Positions 14,579 through 21,235 of a DNA stretch of 22,134 nucleotides are shown here, in pieces. Source of the DNA: Candidatus Diapherotrites archaeon CG08_land_8_20_14_0_20_34_12 (GTDB lineage Archaea; Iainarchaeota; Iainarchaeia; Iainarchaeales; 0-14-0-20-34-12); assembly GCA_002779065.1 (NCBI GenBank), contig PEXL01000021.1, positions 1-22,134 on the forward strand, in the 5' to 3' direction. Position numbers and translations under genes: made by a program. The notes beneath the pieces are model-generated. The model saw only the letters and a program-made list of their open reading frames with translations. It was not told the origin of the DNA and ran no database searches. Position 1 is the stretch's first letter; the number at the start of each line of letters is the position of its first letter.

Positions 14579-16231
14579 ATGGCAGATCAAAGACAACAAC
14601 CTGTAATCTTTCTTACCGAAGGTACAAAAAGAACCAGAGGAAGAGATGCACAGCAGGTAAATATAATGATTGCAAAGGCAGTGGCCGATGCAATAAAATC
14701 TACTTTAGGTCCGAAAGGAATGGACAAGATGATTGTGGATGAATTAGGAGATATAACCATCAGCAATGATGGTGCAACCATATTGCAGGAAATGAGCATT
14801 GAGCATCCTGTTGGAAAGATGATGGTTGAATTAGCAAAAACACAGGATTTAGAAGTAGGGGATGGCACAACAACTGCAGTTGTTTTAGCTGGTGAATTGC
14901 TTGATAAAGCAGGAAAATTGCTTGAAGATAGCATACATCCTACTGTTGTTGTAAAAGGATACAAGATGGCAGCAACAAAATGCAATGAAATACTTGATAA
15001 GATTGGGGATAAGATTGACAGGAATGACCGCAAGGAATTAGTCCAAATAGCATTAACTACAATGACCGGTAAAAGTGCAGAGACAGAAGAAAATTTAGCT
15101 GATTTATGTGTTGATGCAGTTTTGCAAGTTGTAGTGGAAGACGGAACTACTTTAACAATTGATAAAGACCACATAAAAGTAGAAAAGAAGGAAGGCGGAT
15201 TAGTTGGAGACAGTGAATTAATTAAGGGAGTGGTAATTGACAAGGAAGTAGTGCATTCAGGCATGCCTAAAAAAATTGAAAATGCTAAAATAGCCTTGGT
15301 TGATGTTGCTTTGGAAATAAAAGAAACAGAAACAGATGCGGAAATTTCAATAAATGATCCCTCACAATTACAGGCTTTCATTGAGAAAGAAGAAAGTATG
15401 TTGAAAGATATGGCTGACAAGGTAAAGAAAAGCGGGGCAAATGTTTTATTCACACAAAAAGGCATTGATGATTTGGCTCAGCATTTCTTGGCAAAAGCAG
15501 GAGTATTATCTGTTCGCAGGGTTAAGAAATCCGATATGGATCAATTAGCAAGGGCAACAGGCGCCAGCATAATCACAAGATTAGATGATTTATCTAAAGA
15601 GGATTTAGGTTATGCAAAAATAGTGCAGGAAAAGAAAGTTGCTAATGAAGCAATGGTGTTTGTTGAAGGATGCAAAAATCCAAAAGCAGTCACTCTTTTC
15701 ATTAGAGGAGGATCAGAACATATAATAGATGAGATTGAAAGAGCAGTAAATGATGCCTTAGGAACAGTTGCTGCTGCAATAAAATATAAGAGAGTTGTTG
15801 CAGGCGGCGGAAGCACAGAAATGGAACTTTCGGTGCAATTAAGGGATTATGCCAAGAATATTGGGGGCAGAGAACAATTGGCAATAGAAGCATTTGCTGA
15901 TGCTCTGGAAATAATCCCAAGAACTTTGGCAGAAACCGCAGGAATGGATCCAATCGATTCTCTTGTTGAATTAAGGGCAAGGCATTCTGAGGGAAAAGGA
16001 GACAATAAATACCTTGGAGTGAATGTTTTCAAATCAAAGATTACTGATATGAAAAAAGAGCAGGTAATAGAGCCTTTGAGGGTAAAATACCAGGCAATTA
16101 ATTCAGCAGCAGAGGTAGCGGAAATGATTCTGAGAATTGATGATATAATCGCAGGGTCAAGCAAAGGCCATATGCCCCAAGGAATGCCTCCAGGGATGGG
16201 CGGCATGGGTGGCATGGAAGGAATGGAGTAA
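14579..16231 (+). CDS. thsA: Thermosome subunit (group II chaperonin)
   Basis: A 550-residue group II chaperonin subunit, normal length. It assembles into the double-ring thermosome in the cytoplasm, which folds proteins using ATP and a built-in lid. Landmarks are the N-terminal VIFLTEGTKRTRGRDAQ, the phosphate loop STLGPKGMDKM (41-51), ISNDGATIL (61-69), the catalytic GDGTTTAVV (94-102), and GGGSTEMELS of the C-terminal ATP-binding half. The tail is GMPPGMGGMGGMEGME, the usual glycine-methionine repeat that faces the ring cavity. A strong ribosome site, GGGAGG (14565-14570), lies eight bases from the ATG. A likely TATA, CTTATATAGTATAA, is at about 14507-14520. It is transcribed alone, with hairpins on both sides. 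Confidence 0.98.
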   Translation: MADQRQQPVIFLTEGTKRTRGRDAQQVNIMIAKAVADAIKSTLGPKGMDKMIVDELGDITISNDGATILQEMSIEHPVGKMMVELAKTQDLEVGDGTTTAVVLAGELLDKAGKLLEDSIHPTVVVKGYKMAATKCNEILDKIGDKIDRNDRKELVQIALTTMTGKSAETEENLADLCVDAVLQVVVEDGTTLTIDKDHIKVEKKEGGLVGDSELIKGVVIDKEVVHSGMPKKIENAKIALVDVALEIKETETDAEISINDPSQLQAFIEKEESMLKDMADKVKKSGANVLFTQKGIDDLAQHFLAKAGVLSVRRVKKSDMDQLARATGASIITRLDDLSKEDLGYAKIVQEKKVANEAMVFVEGCKNPKAVTLFIRGGSEHIIDEIERAVNDALGTVAAAIKYKRVVAGGGSTEMELSVQLRDYAKNIGGREQLAIEAFADALEIIPRTLAETAGMDPIDSLVELRARHSEGKGDNKYLGVNVFKSKITDMKKEQVIEPLRVKYQAINSAAEVAEMILRIDDIIAGSSKGHMPQGMPPGMGGMGGMEGME

Positions 16232-16244
16232 AAGCCTTTTTCCA

Positions 16245-16383
16245 TTTAAATTCCAAATGGAATTTAAAGGACCCTTAAAATCAAAAAGATTTTAAGTGGT
16301 CTTTTTTTAAAAGAAAACGGCTTTTAGAACCCTAAAAGAAAACTCTAAAAGCTTTTTAAGTAAAGGTTGCATTTTGCAACCTT
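16245..16383 (+). repeat. Array of hairpins downstream of the thermosome gene
   Basis: Four hairpins follow the stop codon. (1) TTTAAATTCCA with TGGAATTTAAA, 16245-16268. (2) CTTAAAATC with GATTTTAAG (16274-16296), extended by GACC/GGTC across a single bulged T at 16297 and followed by seven Ts. (3) CTTTTAG with CTAAAAG (16321-16338), or alternatively GCTTTTAGA with TCTAAAAGC (16320-16352); these two pairings exclude each other. (4) AAGGTTGCA with TGCAACCTT, 16363-16383, then T-runs. Hairpins 1 and 2 correspond to B and C of the repeat family near the tRNA. As a group they look like a strong, redundant transcription end. Confidence 0.7.
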
Positions 16384-16478
16384 CTATTTTATTTTTTAAT
16401 ATTTTCTTATTTTTTTGAAAATCTGCTATGTGAAAGATTTAAAAATAAGGAATACCTTTTAATACTGAGGTGGTTTTA

Positions 16479-17153
16479 TTGATTGATTTATTGCAGGGCC
16501 TGGGTAATACCCTTTGGCTTGCATTAGAAAAGCTTGGCAAATCATTTGTTGAATTAGTTCCTAATTTGGTAGGAGCAATAATTATTGTCCTTATTGGTTG
16601 GATTATAGGTAAGATCATAAAAAAGATTCTTGTAACGTTAATCCAGCAGACTAAGATTGATGAATGGGTTGAAGAGCAGAATCTAACCGCAGCTATTGGA
16701 GGGCATAAGATTTCAAATATTATTGGAAGCTTCCTCAAATGGTATATTATTGCAATATTCTTAATCCAAGCAGTAAATACCTTCCAGCTTACAGTATTGC
16801 AAGAATTCTTGACAATATTTGCATACTTCATTCCACAATTAATTGTGGCTTTGCTTGTTTTGCTTGTAGGTCTTTTGATTGGAAGATATGTGCGCAATAT
16901 TGTTGAATCAACAACCTATCTGCACAAGAGAACAATAGGGATTATTGCTGAGGTAATAATCATCTATGTTGCAATTGTCATGGGTTTAGATACAATTCAA
17001 GGAATAGATGTAACAATATTATTGGATGCATTCAGAATTGCATTATTAGCATTTACTTTAACAATTGCAATAATTGTTGGTATAACCCTTGGATTTGCAT
17101 TCAAGGATGATGCTAAAGATCTGATCTCAGAAATCAAGAAAAAGGCTAAATAA
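16479..17153 (+). CDS. Small membrane protein, mechanosensitive-channel-like helix repeats
   Basis: I chose the TTG at 16479 (224 residues). GAGGTG (16467-16472) lies six bases upstream, with nearly the same spacing as the site before the histone gene; the in-frame GTG at 16470 is itself part of that ribosome site. The protein has about five membrane helices, including LVGAIIIVLIGWIIGKIIKK near the start and the related LIVALLVLLVGLLIGRYVRNI further on, then a C-terminal helix and a lysine-rich tail. The VP-LVGAIIIVLIGWIIG-type unit is the conserved TM helix found in MscS-related and small-conductance channel proteins (Pfam TM_helix). The soluble beta domain of a true MscS is missing. It is likely a small channel or osmotic-stress membrane protein; gating is inference. 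Confidence 0.7.
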   Translation: MIDLLQGLGNTLWLALEKLGKSFVELVPNLVGAIIIVLIGWIIGKIIKKILVTLIQQTKIDEWVEEQNLTAAIGGHKISNIIGSFLKWYIIAIFLIQAVNTFQLTVLQEFLTIFAYFIPQLIVALLVLLVGLLIGRYVRNIVESTTYLHKRTIGIIAEVIIIYVAIVMGLDTIQGIDVTILLDAFRIALLAFTLTIAIIVGITLGFAFKDDAKDLISEIKKKAK

Positions 17154-17287
17154 AGGGATTTTCCCTTTATTTTTTCTTTTTTTATTATACTTAATCTATT
17201 TAAATATTATTACATAGTTGAGTTATTTATCCAAAGTTTTCTTTTGGACTCTAAAAGACTTTTCTTTTAGCAAAAGAAAAGGCTTTT

Positions 17288-17505
17288 GGGCGTGTAGCTC
17301 AGTCTGGCAGAGCAATGGTCTTATAAAAACCCTTTTCTCTTTTTTCTAAAAAGAGAAAAGCCTTTTATGGTTTACCCGGCAAAGTCAAAGACTTTGCATG
17401 GCCCTTTCAAACCAATGGTTTGAAATGGGAAGAGAAAAACTGAAAAACTAAAAAGGAATGTTTGAAGAACGCCATCGGTCAGCGGTTCAAATCCGCTCAT
17501 GCCCA
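17288..17505 (+). tRNA. tRNA-Ile(UAU) with a 144-base intron at 37/38
   Basis: The two exons fold into a full cloverleaf. The acceptor stem is GGGCGTG/CATGCCC, the D arm is GCTC-loop-GAGC, the anticodon stem is ATGGT/GCCAT, the variable loop is CGGTC, and the T arm is AGCGG-TTCAAAT-CCGCT. A73 is at 17505 and CCA is not encoded. The 5' exon (17288-17325) runs to A37, so the anticodon loop begins C-T-TAT-A and the anticodon is UAU, isoleucine for AUA. A73 agrees with Ile identity. The 3' exon is 17470-17505. The intron junctions fit a bulge-helix-bulge. C32-U33-U34-A35 faces G17464-A-A-G17467 (three pairs plus an A-G mismatch), with 3-base bulges UAA and AAC and an inner helix AAAC/GUUU. Both cuts fall after the second bulge base. 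Most archaea instead read AUA with tRNA-Ile(CAU) carrying agmatidine. Confidence 0.88.
17326..17469 (+). repeat. tRNA intron built from three hairpins (copy 1 of a structured repeat)
   Basis: Hairpin A: CTTTTCTCTTTTT (17332-17344) with its complement 17348-17360, loop TCT. Hairpin B: GCAAAGTC (17379-17386) with GACTTTGC (17390-17397), loop AAA. Hairpin C: TTTCAAACC (17405-17413) with GGTTTGAAA (17417-17425), loop AAT, extended by CCC/GGG across one bulged T at 17426. A purine-rich tail containing GAGAAAAACT follows. The same A-B-C order recurs just downstream of the tRNA. Confidence 0.75.
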
Positions 17506-17513
17506 ATAGCGCC

Positions 17514-17684
17514 TTTTTCTTTCTTTTACAAAGAAAGAAAAATGCCCTAGGGTCGAAAAAGAAAGAAATTAACTAAGAAAAGAAACGTTTATGAACAGAC
17601 CTTGTAAAACTATTAGTTTTACAGGTCCTTTCAAGCTCCGCTTGAAATGGAAAGAAAAAACTCAAGAAAAGAAACGTTTGTGAA
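17514..17684 (+). repeat. Intergenic copy of the three-hairpin repeat with internal direct repeats
   Basis: Hairpin A: TTTTTCTTTCTTT (17514-17526) with 17530-17542, loop TAC. Hairpin B: TGTAAAACT (17603-17611) with AGTTTTACA (17615-17623), loop ATT. Hairpin C: TTTCAAGC (17629-17636) with GCTTGAAA (17640-17647), loop TCC, extended by TCC/GGA across one bulged T at 17648. A 25-26 base direct repeat, 17571-17595 and 17659-17684 with one substitution and one indel, brackets hairpins B and C. I see no ORF here. Confidence 0.75.
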
Positions 17685-17728
17685 AGAAAAGAAAAAATTA
17701 AGAAAGAAACTAAAAAAAGATGATTTTT

Positions 17729-17953
17729 ATGGCAAGAGGACCAAGCAGGATAAGAAGGTCAGCAGGGAGAAAATCTTCATTTATGCGGCCTTTACCTCGA
17801 GCTCCCCCTATAGAACCTGAATTTGGCACCCGTGAATATGAAACCAGGTGTGCTGAGAGGGCAAGAGGGGCAGCAATGCAGAGTGATACTGAAGAGGCAA
17901 GGTACTGGCAGGAATTAGCTGATGCTTCAAGAAGGAGAAGAGACAAGGGATAA
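17729..17953 (+). CDS. Small basic protein of unknown function, copy 1
   Basis: I chose ATG 17729 (74 residues, MARGPSRIRRSAGRKSSF...) over the ATG at 17720, because GATGA just upstream matches the TGATTTT-ATG spacing used by ileS. The protein is strongly basic, with a Ser/Arg N-terminus, a central FGTREYETRCAERARGAA and a C-terminal ADASRRRRDKG. I do not recognise the family. It is a diverged copy of the next gene: both share RKSS, P-x-FGT-x-x-(Y/F)E-x-x-C and ASRRRR in the same order. The charge suggests RNA or DNA binding, and the position between tRNA-Ile and ileS points to a link with translation, but both points are inference. Confidence 0.6.
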   Translation: MARGPSRIRRSAGRKSSFMRPLPRAPPIEPEFGTREYETRCAERARGAAMQSDTEEARYWQELADASRRRRDKG

Positions 17954-18232
17954 ATGATTTATATGTCTGCATTTGTTAGAAAACTACAAGGAAGAACCCC
18001 AAGAGCATCTTCAAGACGCAAAAGCAGTAGAATATTCCCTGCAAGAAAAGCAGCAGTAGTAAGACCTTCTAAGACAAAAGGCCCGCCAAGGTTTGGCACA
18101 TTAGTATTTGAACAACTTTGCAGGGATGTTGCCACTGGTTTTTTTGCATCAGGAAAAGGAAGAGCCGGCAAGGGGTGGTTAGGTGAAGCAAGGGCCTCAA
18201 GAAGGCGCAGGCTGGGTTTAGATAAAAAATAA
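17954..18232 (+). CDS. Small basic protein of unknown function, copy 2
   Basis: A 92-residue basic protein whose ATG directly abuts the stop codon of copy 1, so the two are translationally coupled. An internal ATG at 17963 (MSAFVRKLQGRTP) is an alternative start. The order of features matches copy 1: an Arg/Ser-rich segment RASSRRKSSRIF, then PPRFGTLVFEQLCRDVATGFF, then EARASRRRRLGL. The centre is more hydrophobic than in copy 1 and a glycine-rich stretch (GKGRAGKGW) is added. No known domain is visible. It lies 59 bases before ileS on the same strand. Confidence 0.6.
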   Translation: MIYMSAFVRKLQGRTPRASSRRKSSRIFPARKAAVVRPSKTKGPPRFGTLVFEQLCRDVATGFFASGKGRAGKGWLGEARASRRRRLGLDKK

Positions 18233-18291
18233 TTTTAAAATTAATGATTAAATTTTTGATTTGTGGTAATTGATTTTTATTTTGTGATTTT

Positions 18292-21153
18292 ATGGCTGAA
18301 ACATTGCAAGAATATAATCTTGAGAAAGAAAAGGAGATACTTGAATTCTGGAAAAAGAATAAAATTCCGGAAAAGGTAAAAGAATTATCTTCAAAAAATA
18401 AAAAAAATTACTATTTTATGGATGGCCCACCATATGCAACAGGCCATATTCATATGGGCACAGCATTAAACAAAATCCTTAAGGATATTGCAATACGCTC
18501 AAAAAGAATGCAAGGGCATAATGTTTTTTGCAGGGCAGGATATGACACACATGGATTGCCTATTGAACACAAGGTTGAGAAAGAATTAGGCATAAAAAAT
18601 AAACAAGAAATTGAAGAATTCGGGGTTCAGAAATTTGTTGATGCCTGCAGGAAATTCGCAACAGAGCATATTGACACAATGAATGCTGAATTTTTAAATT
18701 TAGGTGCTTGGTTAGATTTCTCAAATCCTTATCTGACACTTTCAAATGAATATATTGAAGCAATCTGGTGGACATTCAAAAAAGCAGAGGAAAAAGGCCT
18801 TTTATTTTTGGGAAAATACCCTATCCATGCATGCCCTAGATGCGCTACTGCTGTTGCTTATAATGAAATTGAGTATGTGAAGCAAACTGATACTGCGGTT
18901 TATGTTAAATTTCCAGTAAAGGGAAAAGAAAATACTTATTTATTAATTTGGACTACTACTCCCTGGACATTGCCTGCTAATGCCGGAGTAATGGTTCATC
19001 CTAAATTTGAATATGCTGATATAAAATTAAGCAATTCTGAACATTGGATAATTGCAAAGGAAAAAGTTCAGGAATTAATGAAGATATTGGAAGCAGGATA
19101 CACAATTGAAAAGATTTATTTAGGCAAGGATTTGGAAGGCTGGAAATATGAAAATCCTCTGCTCAAGCACATGAAAATGCCAAAATATGAAAATGCTTAT
19201 CGCGTAATTTTATCAGAAAGATATGTTAATTTGGAAGAAGGAACAGGCTTAGTACATACTGCGCCTGGACATGGTAAAGAGGATTATGATGCAGGAATAA
19301 AAGCAAAGCTGCCAGTTATATGCCCTGTTTCATTAGATGGCAGATTAGATGAAACAACAGGAAAGTATGCAAATGGAGTTGCCCGCGTAATTGATAAAGA
19401 AATTGTAAAAGATTTGGAAGATGAAAATCTGCTTATTTACAAGCACCATTATACACATGATTATCCAGTATGCTGGAGATGTAAAACACCTTTGCTGATG
19501 ATTTCATCTGAACAATGGTTCTTCAAGATTGAAGATATAAGAAACAAATTGATTGATGAAAATAAAACAGTTATATGGGTTCCTGCTTGGATGAAAGACA
19601 GGATGCATAATTGGCTTGAATCATTAGGTAACTGGCCAATTTCAAGGGAAAGATATTGGGGAACTCCTTTGCCTATTTGGATTTGCGAGAATGAAAAATG
19701 CAAATCAAGAAAGGTTTTAGGATCTGTTGAAGAATTAAAGAAAGAATCCGGATTGAAAGAAATAAAGGATTTGCATAAGCCATTTATTGATTCTGTTTTA
19801 TTGAAATGCAAATGCGGGGCAAAAATGAAAAGAATTTCGCATGTAATGGACGTATGGTTCGATTCCGGCGTTAGTTCCTGGGGAGCATTGGATTATCCTA
19901 AAAGAAAAGATTTGTTTGAAAAGTTCTGGCCAGCTGATTTGAACATTGAAGGGACAGACCAGGTAAGGGGATGGTGGAATTCACAGATAATTACCTCAAT
20001 GATATGCTTTGATAAAAAACCATTCAAGGCAATTGCTGTTCACGGAATGGTTTTAGATGTCAGTAAGAAAAAGATGTCAAAAAGCTTGGGAAATATAATC
20101 CAGCCAAGCGAAGTAATTGAAAAATATAACCGTGATTATCTCAGATATTATTTAATTAAATATTCGAAAGGAGAAGATCTTACTTTTGACTGGAATATTT
20201 TCAAGGATATAAAAAGATTCTTTAACATACTCTGGAATAGCATAAATTTTGCCTCGATTTACCTTGATTTGGAATTTACAGAAAAACTGCCAAAGAAATT
20301 ACGGGCAGAAGACCGATGGATTCTCAGCAGGTTAAATTCATTAATCTTGGAAGCAGAAAGGAATTACAATAATTATTCTTATTATCAGATAATTTCAGAA
20401 ATTGAAGATTTTGTCCTTGAGGATTTCAGCAGAACTTACATTAAACTAACAAGGGACAGGACAAATATTGATAAAGAAAATGTCAGCCTTATGTTCAACC
20501 ATATTGCCTCTTCATTATTAAGATTGCTTGCGCCAATTGCCCCGCACATTACCGAATATGTTTATCAGGGGTATGGAAAGAAAACAAAAGATCATAAGGA
20601 GAGCATTCATCTGTACGATCTGCCAAAAGTAGACAACTCTTTAATTGATGAAAAGCTTGAGAAAGAAATGAATTTTGTCAAGGAAATTTCCCAAGCTGTT
20701 TTAAGCATGAGAAATGAGAATAATTTCAGATTGCGCTGGGCTTTGAAATCATTGGCAATTGAAAGCAATGATTCTCTAGTTCCAAACCTGAAAGATGTTT
20801 TGGCCAGCATGATAAATGTCAAAAAAGTTTATGAATTAAAATCTGAACCAAAAGGCAATTTTGTTGTTAAAGAAATGCCAGAAGCAAAGATTTATTTGGA
20901 CAAAGATGTTGATTCTGCTTTGAAGGATGAATGGGAATTGCGTGAATTAATCAGGAAAATACAAGATAAAAGAGCAGATTTAAATCTTAACCCAAATGAT
21001 GAAGTAAAGCTCATGATAAGCTGTGATGATCCTAAATTCTTAATTAAATTTAAAACAGGTATTGAAAATGGGACAAATTCAAAGATAGAAATTAAGCAAG
21101 GGCAATTAGAAAAGCTCTTGGAACGGTCATTCTATTTCTCAATTGAGAAATAG
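18292..21153 (+). CDS. ileS: Isoleucyl-tRNA synthetase
   Basis: A 953-residue class Ia synthetase that charges tRNA-Ile. The start ATG follows GTGAT. The class I signatures are HIHMG (52-56) within GPPYATGHIHMGTALNKILK, and KMSKS (594-598) within KKKMSKSLGN. GYDTHGLPIEHKVEKELG marks the Ile/Val/Leu branch. The editing domain lies between about 190 and 400, with IWTTTPWTLPANAGV visible. Several zinc-type pairs are present: CPRC (181-184), CWRC, CENEKC and CKCGAKM. DVWFDSGVSSWG and EGTDQVRGWW are typical of IleRS. The C-terminal part is the helical anticodon-binding domain. Its anticodon recognition must suit the UAU tRNA-Ile encoded 0.8 kb upstream if that is the sole AUA decoder. Confidence 0.98.
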   Translation: MAETLQEYNLEKEKEILEFWKKNKIPEKVKELSSKNKKNYYFMDGPPYATGHIHMGTALNKILKDIAIRSKRMQGHNVFCRAGYDTHGLPIEHKVEKELGIKNKQEIEEFGVQKFVDACRKFATEHIDTMNAEFLNLGAWLDFSNPYLTLSNEYIEAIWWTFKKAEEKGLLFLGKYPIHACPRCATAVAYNEIEYVKQTDTAVYVKFPVKGKENTYLLIWTTTPWTLPANAGVMVHPKFEYADIKLSNSEHWIIAKEKVQELMKILEAGYTIEKIYLGKDLEGWKYENPLLKHMKMPKYENAYRVILSERYVNLEEGTGLVHTAPGHGKEDYDAGIKAKLPVICPVSLDGRLDETTGKYANGVARVIDKEIVKDLEDENLLIYKHHYTHDYPVCWRCKTPLLMISSEQWFFKIEDIRNKLIDENKTVIWVPAWMKDRMHNWLESLGNWPISRERYWGTPLPIWICENEKCKSRKVLGSVEELKKESGLKEIKDLHKPFIDSVLLKCKCGAKMKRISHVMDVWFDSGVSSWGALDYPKRKDLFEKFWPADLNIEGTDQVRGWWNSQIITSMICFDKKPFKAIAVHGMVLDVSKKKMSKSLGNIIQPSEVIEKYNRDYLRYYLIKYSKGEDLTFDWNIFKDIKRFFNILWNSINFASIYLDLEFTEKLPKKLRAEDRWILSRLNSLILEAERNYNNYSYYQIISEIEDFVLEDFSRTYIKLTRDRTNIDKENVSLMFNHIASSLLRLLAPIAPHITEYVYQGYGKKTKDHKESIHLYDLPKVDNSLIDEKLEKEMNFVKEISQAVLSMRNENNFRLRWALKSLAIESNDSLVPNLKDVLASMINVKKVYELKSEPKGNFVVKEMPEAKIYLDKDVDSALKDEWELRELIRKIQDKRADLNLNPNDEVKLMISCDDPKFLIKFKTGIENGTNSKIEIKQGQLEKLLERSFYFSIEK

Positions 21154-21194
21154 AGTATTTCTTTTTTATTAAGTATTTCAAAAATATAGCAAGA

Positions 21195-21216
21195 GCAAAA
21201 GCATTTGCGCTTTTGC
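21195..21216 (+). terminator. Hairpin downstream of ileS
   Basis: GCAAAAGC (21195-21202) pairs perfectly with GCTTTTGC (21209-21216) around six bases. The T-rich stretch CTTTTTTATT at about 21162 precedes it. One or both probably end ileS transcription. Confidence 0.45.
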
Positions 21217-21235
21217 CATTAATATTATTTAACCA

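Noticed and set aside
14587..15465. Long minus-strand ORF (292 residues) opposite the thermosome gene
   Set aside because: It is a mirror of the thermosome coding frame, with Ser/Ile/Phe-rich content, no ribosome site and no recognisable domain.
17320..17326. Other anticodons (Leu UAA, Ser UGA) from different intron placement
   Set aside because: The tRNA has a five-base variable loop, unlike Leu and Ser tRNAs, and the bulge-helix-bulge fits only the 37/38 position that gives UAU.
16245..17684. CRISPR array
   Set aside because: The repeats are hairpins with changing stem sequence and no constant repeat-spacer spacing; no cas genes are present.
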